A DNA stretch of 64,000 nucleotides from Mucilaginibacter inviolabilis (GTDB taxonomy: Bacteria > Bacteroidota > Bacteroidia > Sphingobacteriales > Sphingobacteriaceae). The notes beneath the pieces are model-generated. The model was not told the DNA's origin. It saw nothing but the letters and a program-made list of their open reading frames with translations, and did not search any database. Shown one piece after another: positions 45,996 to 55,440 of the stretch. The DNA is taken from assembly GCF_011089895.1 (NCBI RefSeq), contig NZ_JAANAT010000001.1, forward strand, positions 1,488,001 to 1,552,000. Direction: 5' to 3'. Made by a program: the position numbers and the translations under genes. How positions within the stretch are numbered: position 1 is the first letter of the stretch; the number at the start of each line of letters is the position of its first letter.

Positions 45996-46865
45996 CTAAA
46001 CGGAGGATTTATCCGGAAAAATCAGCATGGGGATGTGGCTATGACCGGCTATTTTCTGGGTATGGCTGCCTTTTAGCAGGCCGGTAAAAAAACCGTGTGT
46101 ATGATGCAACATCGCCAGCATGTCTACGTGTCCGTCTTCTATCAGCCAATCCAGGCCGGCTACTGCCCGGCTGCCCTTAATCAGTTCATAATCGATTTTC
46201 GGATAATCTGCTTTTTTCACCAGTTCTTTTAATGTTTCGCCCAGGTAATGTTGCAGCTGTGGAGTATTATGTTTTTCGTTGTTGACATGTACGAGCAAAA
46301 TACCCGCATTCAGCGGTTCAGCGATCGCGGCCAGTTTATGGATACAGTTCAAATCTTCCTCCATGTCGCTAAAGTCAGTCGCAAAAGCTATTTTCTTTAT
46401 TTTTCTGAAATGAGTTCCGGCCGGTACGAGCAACAGGGGAATACGGCTACTGTCAATCAGTCTCCGGACATGATTACCAATCATCCATTGACCCAAACCT
46501 TCATTTTGATGGGAACCAATCACCGTTAAACCAGAGTCCTGAAGATCAACAGCCTGGTTAACAATGTCACATACGGTACCAGACTCCAGGAAACAGGTAA
46601 TTACCGGTTCAAAAGCATCTTGGGTGACATGACCGGAAAGTAAAGTATCTTTGAGCTGATTTAATTCTTTTGTACTGTCTTCCATTAAGCTATCATAAAC
46701 ATCCATGGGCCAGGCGACAATCCCAGCCTGAGGGATCTCCGCCGGAATGATCATGGCATTGCACAGCGTCACATCAGTTCTTAATTGTTTGGCAAGTTCA
46801 AACCCATAGCGGGCAACTTGTTTTGAACCGTCTGAAAAATCGGTAGTAATGACTATTGTTTTCAT
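45996..46865 (-). CDS. Tandem universal stress protein
   Basis: The 289-residue protein has two UspA domains: MKTIVITTDFSDGSKQVARYGFELA at the start and KKIAFATDFSDMEEDLNCIHKLA in the second half. The ATP-binding loop is recognisable in the first half as VIGSHQNEGLGQWMIGNHVRRLI. It is the first gene of its operon. An operator is centred 62 bases above the ATG. It is closely related in layout to the USP at 61616. Confidence 0.88.
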   Translation of the reverse strand: MKTIVITTDFSDGSKQVARYGFELAKQLRTDVTLCNAMIIPAEIPQAGIVAWPMDVYDSLMEDSTKELNQLKDTLLSGHVTQDAFEPVITCFLESGTVCDIVNQAVDLQDSGLTVIGSHQNEGLGQWMIGNHVRRLIDSSRIPLLLVPAGTHFRKIKKIAFATDFSDMEEDLNCIHKLAAIAEPLNAGILLVHVNNEKHNTPQLQHYLGETLKELVKKADYPKIDYELIKGSRAVAGLDWLIEDGHVDMLAMLHHTHGFFTGLLKGSHTQKIAGHSHIPMLIFPDKSSV

Positions 46866-46889
46866 GAGTTACACATCTAATTTGTTATG

Positions 46890-46932
46890 TAAAGCTGGTG
46901 AAATGTAGGCGGCTAAAAACTGACGATGGTCA
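46890..46932 (-). promoter_or_regulatory. FixK-like operator, USP operon
   Basis: TGACGATGGTCA (46921-46932). At 33 bases the minus strand has CAGCTTTA (46890-46897), a six-of-eight match to TAnnTTTG that keeps the AGCTTT core seen at 27764 and 41794. Confidence 0.55.
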
Positions 46933-47103
46933 CTTTTTATCGTGACCCTGCATCGTATTAAACGGAGCTATTGTTCAGCAATGCCTTCGTTAAAAAAGCG
47001 GGATGGAACACTTTGCTGGCCGGCAGACCGGCTGTCGTTTTATCCGCAGCGATCCGGAAACTCAGCAAAAGCTGCCGCGCGGGATGTGAAAGCCCGGACG
47101 GTC
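46933..47103. other. Gene-free interval after ABC operon
   Basis: About 170 bases follow the end of the ABC permease gene and precede the USP operator. A short repeat of GCCGG/CCGGC around 47020-47035 could fold weakly. No gene or clear terminator is seen. Confidence 0.4.
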
Positions 47104-48225
47104 TTATCCTGACCGCTTCCTGTAATTCAAAATCGCCCAGCCGTTGAAAACAACAGCAAATCCCAAAAGGGCAAAAATCTGGTATTTAATGTCTGCCAGC
47201 CCGCTGCCTTTCAGCATAACCATACGCATTACTTCTATAAAATAAGACACCGGGTTGAATCTCGTGATCATTTGAGCCCAGGCAGGCATACTTTCAATGG
47301 GCGTATACAGCCCGCTTAATAAATTAAAGATCATCGTGACGAAAAAGGATACCAGCATGGATTGCTGCTGGGTTTGTGCATAGGTCGATAACAGTAAACC
47401 CAGGCCCAATATGGCCAGCAAATAAATAGTTGCAAAAATGTAAATGGTGACGTAGTGGCCAAGCGGAACAATCCCATAAACAAAGCGGGCGATCAGCAGG
47501 CCTATCGTCAGGACGGTTAAGGCCAGCATCCAGAACGGGATCAGTTTACCTAAAATAAATTGCGCCTTCCCGATTGGGCTCACATTGATCTGTTCAATTG
47601 TCCCCATTTCTTTTTCGCGAACAATATTATTTGAAGCAAAAGAAGATCCGATCATGGTCACCAGCATGACTAATATCCCGGGCACCATGAACACCCTGTA
47701 ATTCATATGGGGATTATACCAGTCGGCTGTAGTAACCTCAATAACCGGTCTGGGATTGAAGTGCTGTTCGGGTATCCATTGAGCACGGATGTCCTGATTA
47801 TCATCCTGTATAATACCCTGAATATAAGCGCCGCCAAGCCCGGCTTTAACTCCGTTTACGGCATCCACAGCAACCAGCAGGGGTGCCTTGTTTTCGTTGA
47901 CCATATCCCTTTCAAAATGGGGTGGTATTTCCAAGATAAGGTCTGTTTTATCTGATTCAATGGCATTTAACCCCTGTTGAAAAGTCGCACTGTAATCTTT
48001 CAGCCGGAAATAACCGGAGGATACAATCTTGCTCACTAATTTCCGCGAGTATTCCGTATGGTCATGATCCACCACACCAAGATTGATGTTTTTAATCTCA
48101 TAATCGGCCGCAAGAGGCAGTATGAGTAACTGGATCATCGGCATGATAAATAATATCCTGATGATCGCCGGGTCACGGTAGATCTGGATCAATTCTTTCC
48201 ACAGCAAAATTTTCAGCATCCTCAT
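47104..48225 (-). CDS. ABC-2 type export permease
   Basis: The 373-residue permease has one N-terminal helix (about 21-40), a large periplasmic loop (about 40-180) and five C-terminal helices. It contains NIVREKEMGTIEQINVSPI, the DrrB/YhhJ-type signature. It pairs with the 48222 permease and two ATPases to form an exporter of drug or lipid-like substrates, with HlyD and TolC. It overlaps the upstream permease by four bases. It is the last gene of the operon. Confidence 0.9.
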   Translation of the reverse strand: MRMLKILLWKELIQIYRDPAIIRILFIMPMIQLLILPLAADYEIKNINLGVVDHDHTEYSRKLVSKIVSSGYFRLKDYSATFQQGLNAIESDKTDLILEIPPHFERDMVNENKAPLLVAVDAVNGVKAGLGGAYIQGIIQDDNQDIRAQWIPEQHFNPRPVIEVTTADWYNPHMNYRVFMVPGILVMLVTMIGSSFASNNIVREKEMGTIEQINVSPIGKAQFILGKLIPFWMLALTVLTIGLLIARFVYGIVPLGHYVTIYIFATIYLLAILGLGLLLSTYAQTQQQSMLVSFFVTMIFNLLSGLYTPIESMPAWAQMITRFNPVSYFIEVMRMVMLKGSGLADIKYQIFALLGFAVVFNGWAILNYRKRSG

Positions 48226-49328
48226 CCCAGCCTGATTTTAAATTTATAAATACTTATGCCCAGCAGCGCGGTGGTCATTATAACCAGGATCAGGGTCTCC
48301 TTCCATACAGCGGTAAATCCTAAGCCTTTTATCATGACTTCTTTTACAATAATAAAATACCATTTAGCCGGAACTATATTGGAAATGACCTGTAGCGGAA
48401 CAGGCATATTTTCGATAGGAAACATAAAGCCGCTGAATAGCAATGTTGGCAAAAACAGGCTCATCATGGAAGTGAACATCGCTGTTTGCTGCGTTTTCGC
48501 CGTATTGGAAATTAATATCCCGACGGAAAGCGAGGTGATGGTAAATAAAATACTTTCGGCTATTAATAATCCTAAATTGCCCGCTACGGGAACATCAAGC
48601 GCATAAACACTCAGCAAGAGAATACTGGCGATATTCAGCATCGATATCAACAGGTAGGGAATCGTTTTGGCTATAATAATGCGGAAGGGCTTTAATGGCG
48701 ATACCAGGATGACCTCCATCGTCCCCATTTCCTTTTCCTTGACAATAGCGATAGAAGTCATCATCGCGCAAACGAGCATCAATACCAGCGCCATCACCCC
48801 CGGAACGAAATTGTAAGCGCCCTTTAATTCCGGATTGTACAGCATGCGTACCTCTGTTTTGATGGTATAGGGCAGCCTTTGATCCGGGTCTAAGGTTTGC
48901 TGGTAATCATTGATGACGGCTGTGGCATAATTGGTCAGGGTATTGGCTGTATTGGGATCGGAGGCATCGGCAATCAGCTGTATTTGTGCGTGATTGCTGT
49001 GTAAAAGATCATACCTGAAGGCAGGAGGGAATACGATGGCCATCCGGATCTCTCCTTTGCGGAACGTCGCTTCCATATCCTTGTAGGTGTAAACATTTTT
49101 GACGAGGTTGAAATACCGGCTTGCCGCAATTTCATCAGAAATCATGACCGTAGCCTCGTCTTTAGATTGATCAAAAATGGCGATCTTCGAATTCTTCACC
49201 TCGTTGGTCAGCGCGAAGCCATACAATATGATCTGTATAATTGGCATAAACAGCAGGATGAACAGCGTTCGCCGGTCCCGCCAGATATGGAGCCATTCCT
49301 TTTTAACAAAAATCAAAAACTGTTTCAT
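48222..49328 (-). CDS. ABC-2 type export permease
   Basis: A permease of 368 residues from the ATG at 49328 (MKQFLIFVKKEWLHIWRD); the frame reaches 49385 but that part overlaps the ATPase gene. Layout is the same as its partner: one N-terminal helix, an external loop and five C-terminal helices, with IVKEKEMGTMEVILVSPL. The two permeases are paralogues and probably form a heterodimer. It lies 10 bases after the ATPase stop. Confidence 0.9.
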   Translation of the reverse strand: MKQFLIFVKKEWLHIWRDRRTLFILLFMPIIQIILYGFALTNEVKNSKIAIFDQSKDEATVMISDEIAASRYFNLVKNVYTYKDMEATFRKGEIRMAIVFPPAFRYDLLHSNHAQIQLIADASDPNTANTLTNYATAVINDYQQTLDPDQRLPYTIKTEVRMLYNPELKGAYNFVPGVMALVLMLVCAMMTSIAIVKEKEMGTMEVILVSPLKPFRIIIAKTIPYLLISMLNIASILLLSVYALDVPVAGNLGLLIAESILFTITSLSVGILISNTAKTQQTAMFTSMMSLFLPTLLFSGFMFPIENMPVPLQVISNIVPAKWYFIIVKEVMIKGLGFTAVWKETLILVIMTTALLGISIYKFKIRLG

Positions 49329-49338
49329 TTTCTTTTGT

Positions 49339-50088
49339 TTAATCTCCTGTCCGTACCGCTTTTCTTGCCAACTGCAAAAACACACCGTCCATTGACGTTG
49401 CTGAATATTGCTCCATCAGATGAGCAGGTGTGTCTAAGGCGTCAATCCTTCCGTCAACCATAATGGAAACACGGTTGCAATATTCCGCTTCATCCATATA
49501 ATGCGTAGTAACAAAAATGGTAATGCCCTTTGCAGATGCTTCATAGATCAGGCTCCAAAACTCCCGCCTGGTGATGGGATCAACGCCGCCGGTCGGTTCA
49601 TCTAAAAAAACGATAGCAGGGTCATGGACGATGGCAATGGAAAAAGCGAGCTTTTGCTTCCATCCCAGGGGCAAAGCACGAACCAGGGTACGGTCCTGCC
49701 CTTCCATCTGCAGTTGCCTGAGCAACGTCGCTGTTTTTTCTTTTATTTGCGCTTCATTCAGGCCATATATCCCCGCGTAAAACCGGATATTTTCGCGTAT
49801 GGTCAGGTCTTCATAAAGGGAAAACTTTTGGCTCATGTAGCCGATATGTTTTTTGATCTGTTCGTTTTGTTTGTATACATCAAACCCGGCAACGGTAGCC
49901 AGGCCCGAAGTTGGTAAGGACAGTCCGCATAACATCCGCATGGCCGTCGTTTTACCGGCCCCATTGGCGCCTATAAAGCCAAAGATCTCGCCTTTTTTAA
50001 CGTCGAAGGTAATTTGATCCACGGCTGTAAAGTCGCCAAAACGCTTGGTCAATTCCCTGGCGGTGATCACTTTTTCTGTTTCCATCAT
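49339..50088 (-). CDS. ABC exporter ATP-binding protein
   Basis: A 249-residue ATPase with Walker A GANGAGKTT, signature region in the ALPLGWKQKLAF segment (the usual LSGG is replaced by LPLGW), Walker B AIVFLDEPTGGVDP and switch His in VTTHYMDE. The ATG at 50088 overlaps the stop of the other ATPase (ATGA). Missing the canonical LSGGQ, it may be the non-canonical half of a heterodimeric pump; the partner at 50085 has LSGGMKQK. Confidence 0.9.
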   Translation of the reverse strand: MMETEKVITARELTKRFGDFTAVDQITFDVKKGEIFGFIGANGAGKTTAMRMLCGLSLPTSGLATVAGFDVYKQNEQIKKHIGYMSQKFSLYEDLTIRENIRFYAGIYGLNEAQIKEKTATLLRQLQMEGQDRTLVRALPLGWKQKLAFSIAIVHDPAIVFLDEPTGGVDPITRREFWSLIYEASAKGITIFVTTHYMDEAEYCNRVSIMVDGRIDALDTPAHLMEQYSATSMDGVFLQLARKAVRTGD

Positions 50089-51011
50089 GATACTTGCATC
50101 AGTGCCATAAAACAATCCTCAATATTGGGCTCGATCAATTTTATCTCTACCTCGCTGTAGTTCCCTGTATGTACTATGCGTTCCAGTTCTTCCCTGCTGT
50201 TTTCCTGTGATTTGAAAACCACGTGATGTACCTGGCCAAAGGGGTAACATCTTTCTATGGAGTCATCCTTTTTGATGTCATTCATCAACCTGAACATATC
50301 ATTTGCTTTTACAGACCATAGCGGTTTTTTAAACTGGGCGGCAACGCCTTTGGGGGTATTGACCGATAATAATTCCCCTTTTTGTATGAGCGCAACGCGG
50401 TCGCAGCGGCTGGCTTCGTCCATATAAGGCGTAGATACCAGCATGGTGATGCCCTGAACCTTCAGCCGGTACAGCATCTCCCAGAACTCTTTACGTGAAA
50501 CGGCATCAACCCCGGTTGTTGGTTCGTCCAGAAACAAAACCGATGGTTTATGGATGAGTGCACAGCAAAGTGCCAGTTTCTGTTTCATGCCCCCGGACAA
50601 CTGTCCGGCCTTGCGTGTTTTAAACGGCTCAATTTGCTGGTATATCTCTTTGATCAGGTCATAATTTTCTTTAATGGTAGTATTGAAAATTGTCGCAAAG
50701 AATTCGAGGTTTTCCTGCACGGACAAATCCTGGTATAAGGAGAATTTTCCCGGCATGTAACCCACGCGGCTGCGTATTTGTTTAAAATCCTTTATCACAT
50801 CAAAACCATCTACAGCAGCGCTGCCGCTATCCGCCAGCAACAGCGTGGTCAGGATACGGAACAGCGAGGTTTTACCCGCACCGTCCGGCCCGATCAGGCC
50901 AAATATTTCACCTTGATCTACGTCAAAGGAAACCCCTTTTAAGGCATTGACCACCGCGTTTTTAGCGGGATAGGTTTTTACAATATTTTCAACGATTATC
51001 GGCTTCATCAC
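50085..51011 (-). CDS. ABC exporter ATP-binding protein
   Basis: A 308-residue ATPase with Walker A GPDGAGKTS, signature LSGGMKQKLAL and Walker B VLFLDEPTTGVD. The expected switch His is replaced by a Pro (LVSTPYMDEA instead of STHYMDEA), so the two ATPases seem to have complementary defects, as in heterodimeric exporters with one degenerate site. A C-terminal extension of about 80 residues follows. It lies directly after the HlyD gene with no gap. Confidence 0.9.
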   Translation of the reverse strand: MMKPIIVENIVKTYPAKNAVVNALKGVSFDVDQGEIFGLIGPDGAGKTSLFRILTTLLLADSGSAAVDGFDVIKDFKQIRSRVGYMPGKFSLYQDLSVQENLEFFATIFNTTIKENYDLIKEIYQQIEPFKTRKAGQLSGGMKQKLALCCALIHKPSVLFLDEPTTGVDAVSRKEFWEMLYRLKVQGITMLVSTPYMDEASRCDRVALIQKGELLSVNTPKGVAAQFKKPLWSVKANDMFRLMNDIKKDDSIERCYPFGQVHHVVFKSQENSREELERIVHTGNYSEVEIKLIEPNIEDCFMALMQVS

Positions 51012-51953
51012 TCATTTAAATTTAACTTCCCCGTACATGCCGATCTTCAGATAGCCGTCATTCTTCACGTGAATTTTCATGGCGTATACCAAATTTGCCC
51101 GTTCATCTTTGGTCTGGATAGTTTTCGGTGTAAATTCAGCTTTGTCCGATATCCAGGTAATAATGCCTGTATAGTTCCTGTAAGTTGAAGAAGTACTGTC
51201 GATCAGTACCTTTACCCGTTGGTTCAGCCTGACCTGCCCGATTTGTTTTCCGGTGATATAAGCACGTAAGGTGATCATGGATAAATCCCCTATTTTATAT
51301 AGCGCCTTTCCGGGGGAGGTAACCTCACCGGCCATGGCGTATTTGGTCAGTACTGTTCCGTTGACCGGATTGGTAATATGAGTCCGTTTTAACTGGTCGT
51401 CAATTTGCGCCACCGATTTGCGCAAAGGCTTATCCTCGCTTAACACCGTACTGTTTTGCGTGCCTGTTGTTGTTTCCTGCACTTTGATCTGTTGCTCGTT
51501 AACAGTAATTTGTTTTCGGAGAACATCAACCTGGATATTCCAGTCATCCAGTTGTTTGGTTGTAGCAGCATCCGCTTTGATCAGCCTTTCCGTCCTGCTC
51601 CTTTCCTGTATGGCATTAGCCAACTGTGTTTTCAATATGGCTATCTGGTCCCTGAGCATCTGTACCTGGGGTCTTACATCCATTGTTTTCTGATGTAATG
51701 AATGAATAGTTGCCTCAACCTGCGCCTTCTGTAACTCTAACGGAACTGGGTCTATAAACCCGACGACGCTGTTTTTTTTAAGGACCATTCCTTCCTCAAG
51801 GTCCAGGGATATGATTTTTCCGGATACTTCTGAAGATACAATGACTTCATCCACCTCAAACGTCCCGGAAGCATCTGATAAATGATCATTTAAGTTGCAG
51901 CCGCTGATCCCAATGGTCAGCAGGACGGCGTATAAGTATAGCTTTGTTTTCAT
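51012..51953 (-). CDS. HlyD-type periplasmic adaptor lipoprotein
   Basis: The 313-residue adaptor has a lipobox (GISGC, Cys19), a biotinyl-lipoyl-like segment (about 40-75), a long coiled-coil hairpin (about 75-175) and a beta-barrel domain with GEVTSPGKALYKIGDLS. It links the inner-membrane ABC pump to the TolC protein encoded upstream. Its start overlaps the TolC stop by one base. Confidence 0.9.
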   Translation of the reverse strand: MKTKLYLYAVLLTIGISGCNLNDHLSDASGTFEVDEVIVSSEVSGKIISLDLEEGMVLKKNSVVGFIDPVPLELQKAQVEATIHSLHQKTMDVRPQVQMLRDQIAILKTQLANAIQERSRTERLIKADAATTKQLDDWNIQVDVLRKQITVNEQQIKVQETTTGTQNSTVLSEDKPLRKSVAQIDDQLKRTHITNPVNGTVLTKYAMAGEVTSPGKALYKIGDLSMITLRAYITGKQIGQVRLNQRVKVLIDSTSSTYRNYTGIITWISDKAEFTPKTIQTKDERANLVYAMKIHVKNDGYLKIGMYGEVKFK

Positions 51954-53284
51954 TATTGGTTCGCTTGTTCTTGAAGATTTCCGGTCGTGTTCTGATAGCT
52001 GTACTGTTCCTGTAAAAGTTGAATTTCGTGTAAGATTCGGTTTTGCCGGGCTTCGTTTTCAGCGTTTACTTCTGTGATGTAATCATGCGCGCTGAGCACG
52101 CCGTTTTCCAGTTGCGCGCCTGCTGCTTTTTTTACCGATCCGCGCAATGCGATTATCGCATCGTCTTTCGTGAACAGTTCCCTATATTTTTCGATACCTG
52201 CCAGCTGCTGCTTTTGCGTAATCCTTGTATTAAACAGGAATATTTCCTTTTGCACGTCCCATGTCTCCCTGTTTAAGTTCAGCAGCTTCTTTTGGTTTTT
52301 CAAGGTATACAAACCACCCAGGCTCCAGGTTAATTTGAATCCACCTATATAGTACCATGTAAAGTTATTGCTGAGCTGGTTTAAGCCGGGACGACCATAC
52401 CCCTCTTGTGCAAAAAATCCAAGTTTTGGCCGGAGCTGTACTTTTAGGAGCTCCTCCTGCAGATCATCTATTTTTTTCTGTCCTTCATACAGCAATAATT
52501 CAGGCCTGCTGATCACGTCTGACAAGAACAGGATAGCCGGTCTCTCCAGGACCGATCCTTCGCTGAGCGGCCTGTTAATCAATAAGCTTAACATGGCCAG
52601 GTAGGCTTTCTTTGCCGCATTTAACTCGATCCGTGCTTGTTCCGACTGTAGAAACTGTGCTGACAACTCATCGACGCTGCTTCGGTAAGCAACGCCGTTT
52701 GCGACCAGGGCGTTCGCCTTATCGATCCCATTTTGAATATCCTGTTTTAACAAACTGTTTTGTTTTAACTCTTCGTCGATCAGTACCGTCCCGAAAAACA
52801 ACTGATCAACGCGGTCGTATAAGGCGTATAATTCAACCTCCAGGTTTTGCTGCTGAACGGCCCCGTTTGCTTCGGCAGTTTGTTTTTGATTCTTTATAAG
52901 GCCGCCGTCATAGATCACCTGGTCTATTTGACCATATATCTTATACTGGTCCCTGCTGTATTTCGGCAATGAAAAGCCGGGAACCGGGACACTAAAGGGG
53001 AAGCTGGTTACGGTTGACTGGTAAGTGGCCTGTCCGTTGACGGATAACGCAGGCAGGTATCCTTTGGCCGCATTCGAGATGGTATAGGCCTCCGATCGCA
53101 CGATGAGGTCCCGCTGTTTGATGAGCGGGTAGCTTTCCCTCGCCAGTCGGTAAGCTGTTGTGATGGTCAGCACTTGCGGCTCCTGCGCACAGGCGCCGAA
53201 TACGTTCAATGTCATGATCGTTCCGGTCAGTACCGACGTTATTATTGCAATAATCCGGTTTATGCAAAGCATTGATTTGATCAT
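51953..53284 (-). CDS. TolC-family outer-membrane efflux protein
   Basis: The product is about 443 residues from ATG 53284 (MIKSMLCINRIIAI), which gives a signal peptide ending near ACAQ; the longer frame to 53431 runs into the operator and is unlikely. Two TolC repeats (helical segments near EVELYALYDRVDQLFFG and TRITQKQQLAGIEKYRELF) are present. It is first in the six-gene exporter operon. A FixK-like operator lies about 140 bases before its start. Confidence 0.88.
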   Translation of the reverse strand: MIKSMLCINRIIAIITSVLTGTIMTLNVFGACAQEPQVLTITTAYRLARESYPLIKQRDLIVRSEAYTISNAAKGYLPALSVNGQATYQSTVTSFPFSVPVPGFSLPKYSRDQYKIYGQIDQVIYDGGLIKNQKQTAEANGAVQQQNLEVELYALYDRVDQLFFGTVLIDEELKQNSLLKQDIQNGIDKANALVANGVAYRSSVDELSAQFLQSEQARIELNAAKKAYLAMLSLLINRPLSEGSVLERPAILFLSDVISRPELLLYEGQKKIDDLQEELLKVQLRPKLGFFAQEGYGRPGLNQLSNNFTWYYIGGFKLTWSLGGLYTLKNQKKLLNLNRETWDVQKEIFLFNTRITQKQQLAGIEKYRELFTKDDAIIALRGSVKKAAGAQLENGVLSAHDYITEVNAENEARQNRILHEIQLLQEQYSYQNTTGNLQEQANQ

Positions 53285-53387
53285 AATTCCACATTTATAA
53301 TAGGATATCCTCACTTTCCGTAACCTGAAACTGGCAACGCGTAAACGCATTGGTTTTATCCGGAGGAATACTTCATTTTTTTTACCG

Positions 53388-53430
53388 TAAAGGTGCGGGC
53401 AATGAAAGGGCGGCAAAATGACCATAGTCA
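53388..53430 (-). promoter_or_regulatory. FixK-like operator, tolC-exporter operon
   Basis: TGACCATAGTCA (53419-53430); on the minus strand CACCTTTA (53388-53395) is a six-of-eight match to TAnnTTTG at 33 bases from centre to centre. The -7 element is weak. Confidence 0.5.
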
Positions 53431-53482
53431 CTTAATAATTTGATTCAGGGGGATAGTACACAGGATATATCATCTATTTTAA

Positions 53483-53525
53483 TGACCGGGATCATTCTTT
53501 AAATGATCTTTCACACTGATGTTTG
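53483..53525 (+). promoter_or_regulatory. FixK-like operator and -7 element, phosphorylase
   Basis: TGACCGGGATCA (53483-53494) is centred 33 bases before GATGTTTG (53518-53525; seven of eight matches to TAnnTTTG). The predicted transcript has a leader of about 175 bases if translation starts at 53707. Confidence 0.6.
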
Positions 53526-53706
53526 TCCTGATTAAATTAAAGCGGGCTGAATCTCCTGGCGCAGGGCCGGTAACAGGATCGGGAACCGGCAGCCATTGCA
53601 GCGTTCTTTTGGGAGCCCTGTTATCGCAGCCCGGCTGACATGCATCAGCCGGAGGATCGAAGTACCGTCCGCTGAATTCACAGTAAAAGACCATATAAAC
53701 AGCATA

Positions 53707-55365
53707 ATGATGACCCGACAGGAAATTTTTGGCTTTACGCCAAGCAGTCAATACAGCACCAGTGTCGCTTATTTCTCCATGGAATTCGCCATCGATCAGG
53801 CCTTAAAAATTTATAGCGGGGGCCTGGGTTTCTTATCCGGTTCCCACTTGCGCAGCGCATATGAGCTGAAGCAGAACCTCCTGGGTGTCGGTATTTTATG
53901 GAAATACGGGTATTATGACCAGGTCAGGGATGGTAAGGCTTTGATGAAAACGGAACTGATCGAAAAAAGCTATGCTTTTTTGCAGGATACCGGTATTATT
54001 TTTACCGTCGCCGTTCACGATTCTCCGGTACATGTAAAGGTATACCTCCTGAAGCCGGAGGTCTTTGGAACCTCACCGTTGTTCTTACTGAGCACCGATA
54101 TTGCGGAGAATGATGAACTTTCACGTTCCATAACGCATTGCCTGTACGACCCCAACGAAGCGACAAGAATAGCACAGACTATTGTCTTAGGAATCGGAGG
54201 AGCTATGTTACTGGACGTTTTAGGACTTACGCCTGATATTTATCACATGAACGAGGGTCATTCCGTATCACTCAACTTTTATCTTTATGCTAAATACAAA
54301 AGCCTGGAAGAAGTAAAAAAACGGGTGGTATTCACCACGCATACGCCTGAGATGGCCGGCAATGAATCTCACAGCTATAACCTGCTTCAGGAGATGTCCT
54401 TCTTTTATCATTTGCAGGAGCATGAAGTAAAAATACTGCTGGGTATGGATGGCGAAGAATTCAATTATACCCTCGCTGCACTTCGTTTTTCAGGAAAGGC
54501 CAACGGTGTTTCCAAACTTCATGGTGAGGTGAGCCGGCAAATGTGGGGAAGCAATCCGAACATTTGTGAAATTACCGCTATTACCAACGCCCAAAACAAA
54601 GCATACTGGAAAGATGCCGTGCTGGATAATGCCATTACCGCCAATGATGACGAGGCTATCATCCTCAGAAAAAAAGAATTGAAAAGCGTGTTATTCAAAA
54701 TAGTAGCCGATCAATGCGGTAAGCTTTTCAATGAAAATGTACTAACGATTGTCTGGGCAAGGCGATTTGCTGGCTACAAAAGGGCCGATCTGATCATGGA
54801 TGACTGGGGCAGGTTTGTTACCCTGCTCAATCGTACCGACTACCCGGTACAGTTAATCTGGGCGGGCAAGCCTTATCCGGAAGACGAGGGCTCCATAGGG
54901 CTGTTTAACCAGATCGCCACCCGTGCCAAACCCTTTGCCAGGTGTGCCGTACTGACCGGCCATGAACTGCATCTGTCGTCCGTTTTAAAAAAAGGATCGG
55001 ATGTCTGGCTCAACAATCCGAGGCTGTATCATGAAGCTTCAGGAACAAGCGGTATGACCGCTGCCATGAACGGCTCCGTTAACCTCTCCATGCCGGATGG
55101 CTGGGTACCCGAATTTGCCAGGGACAAAGACAATTGTTTCCTGATTGAGCCGGCGGCCGATGCGCTATCCGTTGTTGAAAAAGACCTGCAGGAAAATAAA
55201 AACCTGATGGATGTATTGGAAAACGCGGTATTGCCGATGTATTACAATAACCAGGCACAATGGTTGACGCTTCTTAAGAAAGCAGCCACTGACATCGTAC
55301 CAGCTTTTGAATCCGGGCGCATGGCTAATGAGTACTATGATCGGATGTATAGCAGAAAGCAATAA
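53707..55365 (+). CDS. Alpha-glucan phosphorylase-like protein lacking the PLP lysine
   Basis: A 552-residue GT35-like protein (ATG 53707 or 53710; a TTG at 53596 would add 37 residues). Motifs are YFSMEFAIDQALKIYSGGLG near the start, MNEGHSV, WARRFAGYKRADL and WLNNPRLYHEASGTSGM. In active phosphorylases this last motif continues with the Lys that binds pyridoxal phosphate (GM-K-A). Here codon 451 (55057-55059) is ACC, Thr. So PLP may not be bound covalently and the usual phosphorolysis could be lost, although the subfamily may share the change. It would mobilise or modify glycogen-type glucan. Confidence 0.82.
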   Translation: MMTRQEIFGFTPSSQYSTSVAYFSMEFAIDQALKIYSGGLGFLSGSHLRSAYELKQNLLGVGILWKYGYYDQVRDGKALMKTELIEKSYAFLQDTGIIFTVAVHDSPVHVKVYLLKPEVFGTSPLFLLSTDIAENDELSRSITHCLYDPNEATRIAQTIVLGIGGAMLLDVLGLTPDIYHMNEGHSVSLNFYLYAKYKSLEEVKKRVVFTTHTPEMAGNESHSYNLLQEMSFFYHLQEHEVKILLGMDGEEFNYTLAALRFSGKANGVSKLHGEVSRQMWGSNPNICEITAITNAQNKAYWKDAVLDNAITANDDEAIILRKKELKSVLFKIVADQCGKLFNENVLTIVWARRFAGYKRADLIMDDWGRFVTLLNRTDYPVQLIWAGKPYPEDEGSIGLFNQIATRAKPFARCAVLTGHELHLSSVLKKGSDVWLNNPRLYHEASGTSGMTAAMNGSVNLSMPDGWVPEFARDKDNCFLIEPAADALSVVEKDLQENKNLMDVLENAVLPMYYNNQAQWLTLLKKAATDIVPAFESGRMANEYYDRMYSRKQ

Positions 55366-55440
55366 TCATTTCGCCTCCGGGTCGACGATAATATTCTTAC
55401 AATGACCTTGATCTTTCCATTTCAGGTTTGCGCCTGCTTT

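Larger units (their letters stand above)
53285..53706. other. Divergent control region, tolC and phosphorylase
   Basis: A gap of about 420 bases holds two operators (53419-53430 and 53483-53494), with -7 elements on opposite strands. Reverse and forward open frames inside it lack protein features. A leader of about 175 bases before the phosphorylase start shows no recognised riboswitch. Confidence 0.5.
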
